DNA of 19,027 nt from Micrococcaceae bacterium (GTDB taxonomy: Bacteria > Actinomycetota > Actinomycetes > Actinomycetales > Micrococcaceae). Under the pieces are notes generated by a model that was not told the DNA's origin, made no database searches, and was given only the letters and a program-made list of their open reading frames with translations. The stretch's first letter is position 1, and every line of letters begins with the position of its first letter. This document shows, piece by piece, positions 15,590 to 19,027 of the stretch. The translations under genes were made by a program, and so were the position numbers. The DNA lies in the NCBI GenBank assembly GCA_003486025.1, contig DNHA01000280.1:1-19027 (forward strand). Direction: 5' to 3'.

Positions 15590-17086
15590 TTAGACAGTGG
15601 GGTGATCCCTGCGATTTCGATGCAGCGGCATCTCAATGACAACCTTGGTCCCCTGCGGTTCCGACTGCATCCACTGAATTTCACCAGATAGCTCGCTGGT
15701 GACTAATGTGCGAACGATCTGCAGACCCAAGCCTTCACGCCGTGGACCTGCTGGCAGTCCATGCCCGTCATCTTGGATCACCACCCGTAACCAGTCTTTT
15801 CCATCGTGTCCGCTGTAGCGGTTAGCCAGTAGCCCGACCTCACCATCGCGATTCGCTAGCCCGTGTTCCACCGCGTTTGTGACCAGCTCGTTGATGACCA
15901 GCGACAATGGAGTAGCCAAGTCGGCATCCAGCATCCCGAATTCGCCTTCGCGCCGGGTCGCGACGCGTTGGCCAGGTGAGGCGATTTCGACGATCAGTCT
16001 GAATTGACGATCCATGAGATCATCAAATTTTACTGTCTCGTTCAGTCCCTTGGACAGGAAGTCGTGTACCGAGGCGATGGTCGAGACACGACGCATCGCT
16101 TGTTCGAGGCCTTGTCTTCCTTCGTCAGAGCTCATACGGCGCGACTGCATGCGCAGTAACGCTGCAACCGTTTGCAGATTATTCTTCACCCTGTGGTGAA
16201 TTTCGCGAATGGTGGCGTCCTTGGTGACGAGCTCTTTCTCCCGACGCCTTAGCTCGGTGACGTCCCGGCACAATACCAAGGCACCCCAACGCTTGGAGTC
16301 ATCACGAAGTGGAATGGCACGCAGGGAGAGAGTCACTCCAGAGAATTCCACTTCGGTACGCCACGGCATTTTGCCTTGAAGTACCAATGGCAAGGTTTCA
16401 TCGACTACACGGCGGTCGCTAACCAGTGCCATCGTGAGATCTGCCAGTGGTTGTCCCTGGAGCACTTCGGCTGCTCCCAAACGGCGGAAGGCCGACACAG
16501 CGTTGGGGCTCGCATACTCCACCACACCGTCGACATTCAGCCTGATAAAACCGTCGCCCACTCGCGGTGCTCCACGGCGAGACCCGGTTGGGCTGGCAAA
16601 ATCGGGCCAAAGGCCACGAGTGCCCATAGTCAGCAAATCATCGGCGCTCTGCCGGTACACCAGTTCAAGATTTGAGGGAGTCCGTGCTTGATTTGGATCG
16701 AAGTGCGAGGTGATCACCGCAACCGATCGCTGCTGGCGCACCAATGGGATCGCTTGGACCGAGGTGAGGCCGGAGATCAGTTCTGTGGTTGGTTGCTCGG
16801 CGGATTTTTGCACCTTCTGGCTATCCCAGGCTTGATCAACCATCATCCGCAGATCCTTGCGGATCCTTTCGCCCACGAAGTCCGTGTGGAATACCGTGTG
16901 GGACGTTGACGGCCGTACGTGCGCAAGAGCCACGTAGGAACCGTCCCCGGTGGGGAACCAGAGAACCAAGTCTGCGAATGCGAGATCCGAGATCAGTTGC
17001 CAGTCCCCCACCAGTAGGTGCAGCCAGTCCTCATCACCAGGCCCGAGATTTGCTCGTTGACGTTGTTGCTCGGTAATGAGGGCCAT
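15590..17086 (-). CDS. pdtaS: PdtaS-type cytosolic sensor histidine kinase (HisKA_2 family)
   Basis: Two-component sensor kinase of 498 residues, close to M. tuberculosis PdtaS in layout and length. No membrane segment is present. An N-terminal GAF-like domain (about 5-155, with LADLVLWFPTGDGSYVALAH-type core) is followed by a PAS fold (about 178-280, ending LVLCRDVTELRRRE). The HisKA_2 dimerisation helix has EIHHRVKNNLQTVAALLRMQ, with H297/H298 as phosphoacceptor candidates, and the ATPase has the N-box NELVTNAVEHGL (399-410), DDGHGLP (439-445) and GLGLQIVRTL (452-461). The usual partner PdtaR is an ANTAR response regulator that acts on RNA; it is not in this window. The ATG lies 9 bp after the glutamate dehydrogenase stop, with GGAGG inside that gene's last codons, so the two are probably co-translated. 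Confidence 0.92.
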   Translation of the reverse strand: MALITEQQRQRANLGPGDEDWLHLLVGDWQLISDLAFADLVLWFPTGDGSYVALAHVRPSTSHTVFHTDFVGERIRKDLRMMVDQAWDSQKVQKSAEQPTTELISGLTSVQAIPLVRQQRSVAVITSHFDPNQARTPSNLELVYRQSADDLLTMGTRGLWPDFASPTGSRRGAPRVGDGFIRLNVDGVVEYASPNAVSAFRRLGAAEVLQGQPLADLTMALVSDRRVVDETLPLVLQGKMPWRTEVEFSGVTLSLRAIPLRDDSKRWGALVLCRDVTELRRREKELVTKDATIREIHHRVKNNLQTVAALLRMQSRRMSSDEGRQGLEQAMRRVSTIASVHDFLSKGLNETVKFDDLMDRQFRLIVEIASPGQRVATRREGEFGMLDADLATPLSLVINELVTNAVEHGLANRDGEVGLLANRYSGHDGKDWLRVVIQDDGHGLPAGPRREGLGLQIVRTLVTSELSGEIQWMQSEPQGTKVVIEMPLHRNRRDHPTV

Positions 17087-17095
17087 TAGCGGGTG

Positions 17096-19027
17096 TTACC
17101 TCCGGACGATGGAACGCAGAAGGCGAAGGGCTACAGACAGCGACGCCATGTCGTCGCGTCCGAGGCTGTTTACTTCAGCAAACATTGTCTTCGCACGATC
17201 AAGGTTAGCCGCGTTTGCCTCTTCCCAGGCTGCAACACGCTCTGCCGGATCGGCAATCTGTGCACCGTTATCCAACACGTTGCCGGTCAGGTCGACAAGC
17301 GTCGTGTACAGATCATCTCGCATTGCTGCACGAGCCAAGGCCTGCCAGCGGTCTGAACGAGGCAGCTTGGTGATTCGGTTCAGCAGTTCATCAGCACCGA
17401 ATTCGTTGTAAAGCACGAAGTAGGTCTCGGCGATCTGCTGCGCCGAATACTCTGAGCGGCCCACCAATTCGGCAATATCCAGCAACGTGTAGGACTCAAA
17501 CTGCGAGGCCCACATGCTGGCCCGGTGCTCATCGATTCCGTTGTTGATGGCATCTAGCTGCCACTCGGTGTATCGCTCAAGATCCGACCCCGTAAGGTAG
17601 GTCGGCAAGCTTTGACGTAGTTGGCTGACAATCGGCTCGTAAGTGCGGACGATGTCGTCCACCGGCTGCTGCTGATCGACGCGGTTGATGAACCAGCGGG
17701 TCGTCCGATCGAGCAAACGGCGCATGTCATGGTGTTGGCGTCCCCAGTAATCGACGTCGGTGCCGGCTCGCTGGACGTTGATCGCGGCGAACTGACGGTC
17801 GAAGCCGTAAACTTCGCGCAGTGCGGTGAACATCTTTGCGATCTGGACCTCGTTGGCACCAATCTCTTCCATGGCACCGAAGACATAGGTGACGCCACCG
17901 ATATTGATCATGTCATTGGCGACAACCGTAGCGATGATTTCACGACGCAGTGGGTGCGTTTCCAACTGGTCTCCGAAACGCTCAACGAGCTGTTCTGGGA
18001 AGTAGCGGCGCAGCGTTGCCACGTAGTACGGATCGTCAGCCAGGTCTGATTCGGCTAGTGCGTGGGCGAGTTGAATCTTAGCGTAGGCGGCGAGCACCGA
18101 AATCTCTGGTGTCGTCATTACTCCACCGGAGTTCTTGCGCCCTTCGAGTTCCTCGTTGCTTGGGAGGAACTCCAATTCACGATTCAGATCCGCGTGCTCC
18201 TCCAACCACTGCATCAGCCGTTCGTAGGCCGGTGCCCAGACCGTGGCTGCATGCTTCTCGTTGAGCAGCAATACGTTCTGGTCAAAGTTGGCCTGCAGGA
18301 CCAGGTCGCCTACGTTGTCGGTCATCGACAAGAGGAACGCGCTTCGTTCCTCAGCGGTCAGGTGTCCTGCCTTGATCTGGCGATCAACGAAGATCTTGAT
18401 ATTCACTTCGCGGTCAGAAGTATCAACACCAGCCGAGTTATCAATCGCGTCGGTGTTGAGCAGCACACCATTTTGCGCGGCCTCGATACGGCCCAGTTGG
18501 GTCATGCCCAGGTTTCCGCCCTCACCAATGACCTTGACGCGGATATCCCGTCCGTCAACTCGGATCGCGTCGTTTGCACGGTCTCCGACCTGCCCGTGAG
18601 TTTCGACGCTGGATTTCACATATGTGCCGATACCGCCGTTGTACAACAAGTCGGCCGGGGCCGACAAGATGGCCTTGAGCAATTCATTAGGACTCATCTT
18701 GGTTACCGAAGCTTCCAAGCCGAGAACTTCACGGACCTGTGCGTTGATTGGAACTGATTTCAGGCTTCGGGAGTAGACCCCGCCACCTTCGGAGAGCAGG
18801 CTCTTGTCGTAATCAGCCCAGCTAGAGCGCGGTAGATCGTACAAGCGCTGGCGCTCGGCAAAAGCCGCTTCTGGTTCAGGATTTGGATCCAAGAAAATGT
18901 CGCGGTGGTCAAAGGCCGCCACCAGCTTTACGGTGCGGGTTCGCAGCAGGCCGTTGCCGAAAACGTCACCGGACATGTCACCCACGCCTACGGCCGTGAA
19001 TTCTTCACTCTGTGTGTCCACGCCCAG
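17096..19027 (-). CDS. gdh: NAD-specific glutamate dehydrogenase, large type (N-terminus missing)
   Basis: C-terminal 643 residues of an oxidative NAD-dependent glutamate dehydrogenase that converts glutamate to 2-oxoglutarate and ammonium. The frame is open through the right edge; the GTG at 19021 is internal, not a start. Family members of this large class are about 1,500-1,650 residues, so over half lies outside. Visible catalytic-region motifs are VGVGDMSGDVFGNGLL, DPNPEPEAAFAERQRL, SEGGGVYSR, YNGGIGTYVKS, GEGGNLGMTQLGRIE and NTDAIDNSAGVDTSDREVNIKI. The helical C-terminal domain follows, ending in SVALRLLRSIVRR. In mycobacteria the equivalent enzyme is controlled by GarA/PknG; no such gene is visible here. 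It is followed closely by the pdtaS-type kinase. Confidence 0.95.
   Translation of the reverse strand: MGVDTQSEEFTAVGVGDMSGDVFGNGLLRTRTVKLVAAFDHRDIFLDPNPEPEAAFAERQRLYDLPRSSWADYDKSLLSEGGGVYSRSLKSVPINAQVREVLGLEASVTKMSPNELLKAILSAPADLLYNGGIGTYVKSSVETHGQVGDRANDAIRVDGRDIRVKVIGEGGNLGMTQLGRIEAAQNGVLLNTDAIDNSAGVDTSDREVNIKIFVDRQIKAGHLTAEERSAFLLSMTDNVGDLVLQANFDQNVLLLNEKHAATVWAPAYERLMQWLEEHADLNRELEFLPSNEELEGRKNSGGVMTTPEISVLAAYAKIQLAHALAESDLADDPYYVATLRRYFPEQLVERFGDQLETHPLRREIIATVVANDMINIGGVTYVFGAMEEIGANEVQIAKMFTALREVYGFDRQFAAINVQRAGTDVDYWGRQHHDMRRLLDRTTRWFINRVDQQQPVDDIVRTYEPIVSQLRQSLPTYLTGSDLERYTEWQLDAINNGIDEHRASMWASQFESYTLLDIAELVGRSEYSAQQIAETYFVLYNEFGADELLNRITKLPRSDRWQALARAAMRDDLYTTLVDLTGNVLDNGAQIADPAERVAAWEEANAANLDRAKTMFAEVNSLGRDDMASLSVALRLLRSIVRR

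Noticed and set aside
18062..18757. 231-codon plus-strand open frame inside gdh
   Set aside because: It is antisense to the conserved catalytic region of glutamate dehydrogenase; a shadow frame.

Overview
The window looks like chromosome from a Gram-positive actinobacterium of the Micrococcaceae type (Arthrobacter/Glutamicibacter-like). Supporting signs are the moderately high GC, frequent GTG/TTG starts, the actinobacterial mraZ-rsmH-ftsL-ftsI-murE-murF-mraY-murD order, an Rv2175c-type DNA-binding protein beside an IdsA-type prenyl synthase, a PdtaS-type kinase, a very large NAD-glutamate dehydrogenase, and a MurE without the DAP-type DNPR signature, as expected for an L-lysine wall. The genus assignment is inference.

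Left half (1-9706, all minus strand): the upstream part of a division and cell-wall (dcw) operon, read from right to left. A sigma-70-like promoter overlaps a ladder of 10-bp-phased MraZ boxes. It is followed by mraZ, rsmH, an FtsL-like protein, the division transpeptidase ftsI, then the cytoplasmic and lipid steps murE, murF, mraY and murD (murD cut by the left edge). ftsI/murE, murF/mraY and mraY/murD overlap by a few bases, which suggests translational coupling. Together these genes build UDP-MurNAc-pentapeptide, transfer it to undecaprenyl phosphate as lipid I, and crosslink septal wall.

Middle (9707-13603): a noncoding stretch with a G-rich inverted repeat and a strong terminator; a DUF3040 membrane protein and dinB (DNA polymerase IV) on minus; a divergent IdsA-like polyprenyl diphosphate synthase on plus; two hairpins between convergent genes; and the Rv2175c-like regulator on minus.

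Right (13604-19027): a secreted protein with five LysM domains and a C-terminal lytic-transglycosylase domain (plus), a bidirectional terminator, then a minus-strand pair in which a PdtaS-type cytosolic histidine kinase lies 9 bp downstream of an NAD-specific glutamate dehydrogenase cut by the right edge.

Most of this is well-known core biology. I see no phage, insertion sequence, CRISPR array, tRNA or rRNA, and no convincing undescribed multigene system. The points most worth a second look are the five-box mraZ operator/promoter, the unusual substrate-site residues of MurE, the perfect 15-bp palindrome at 13173-13213, the gdh-pdtaS pairing, and the regularly spaced LysM duplications.
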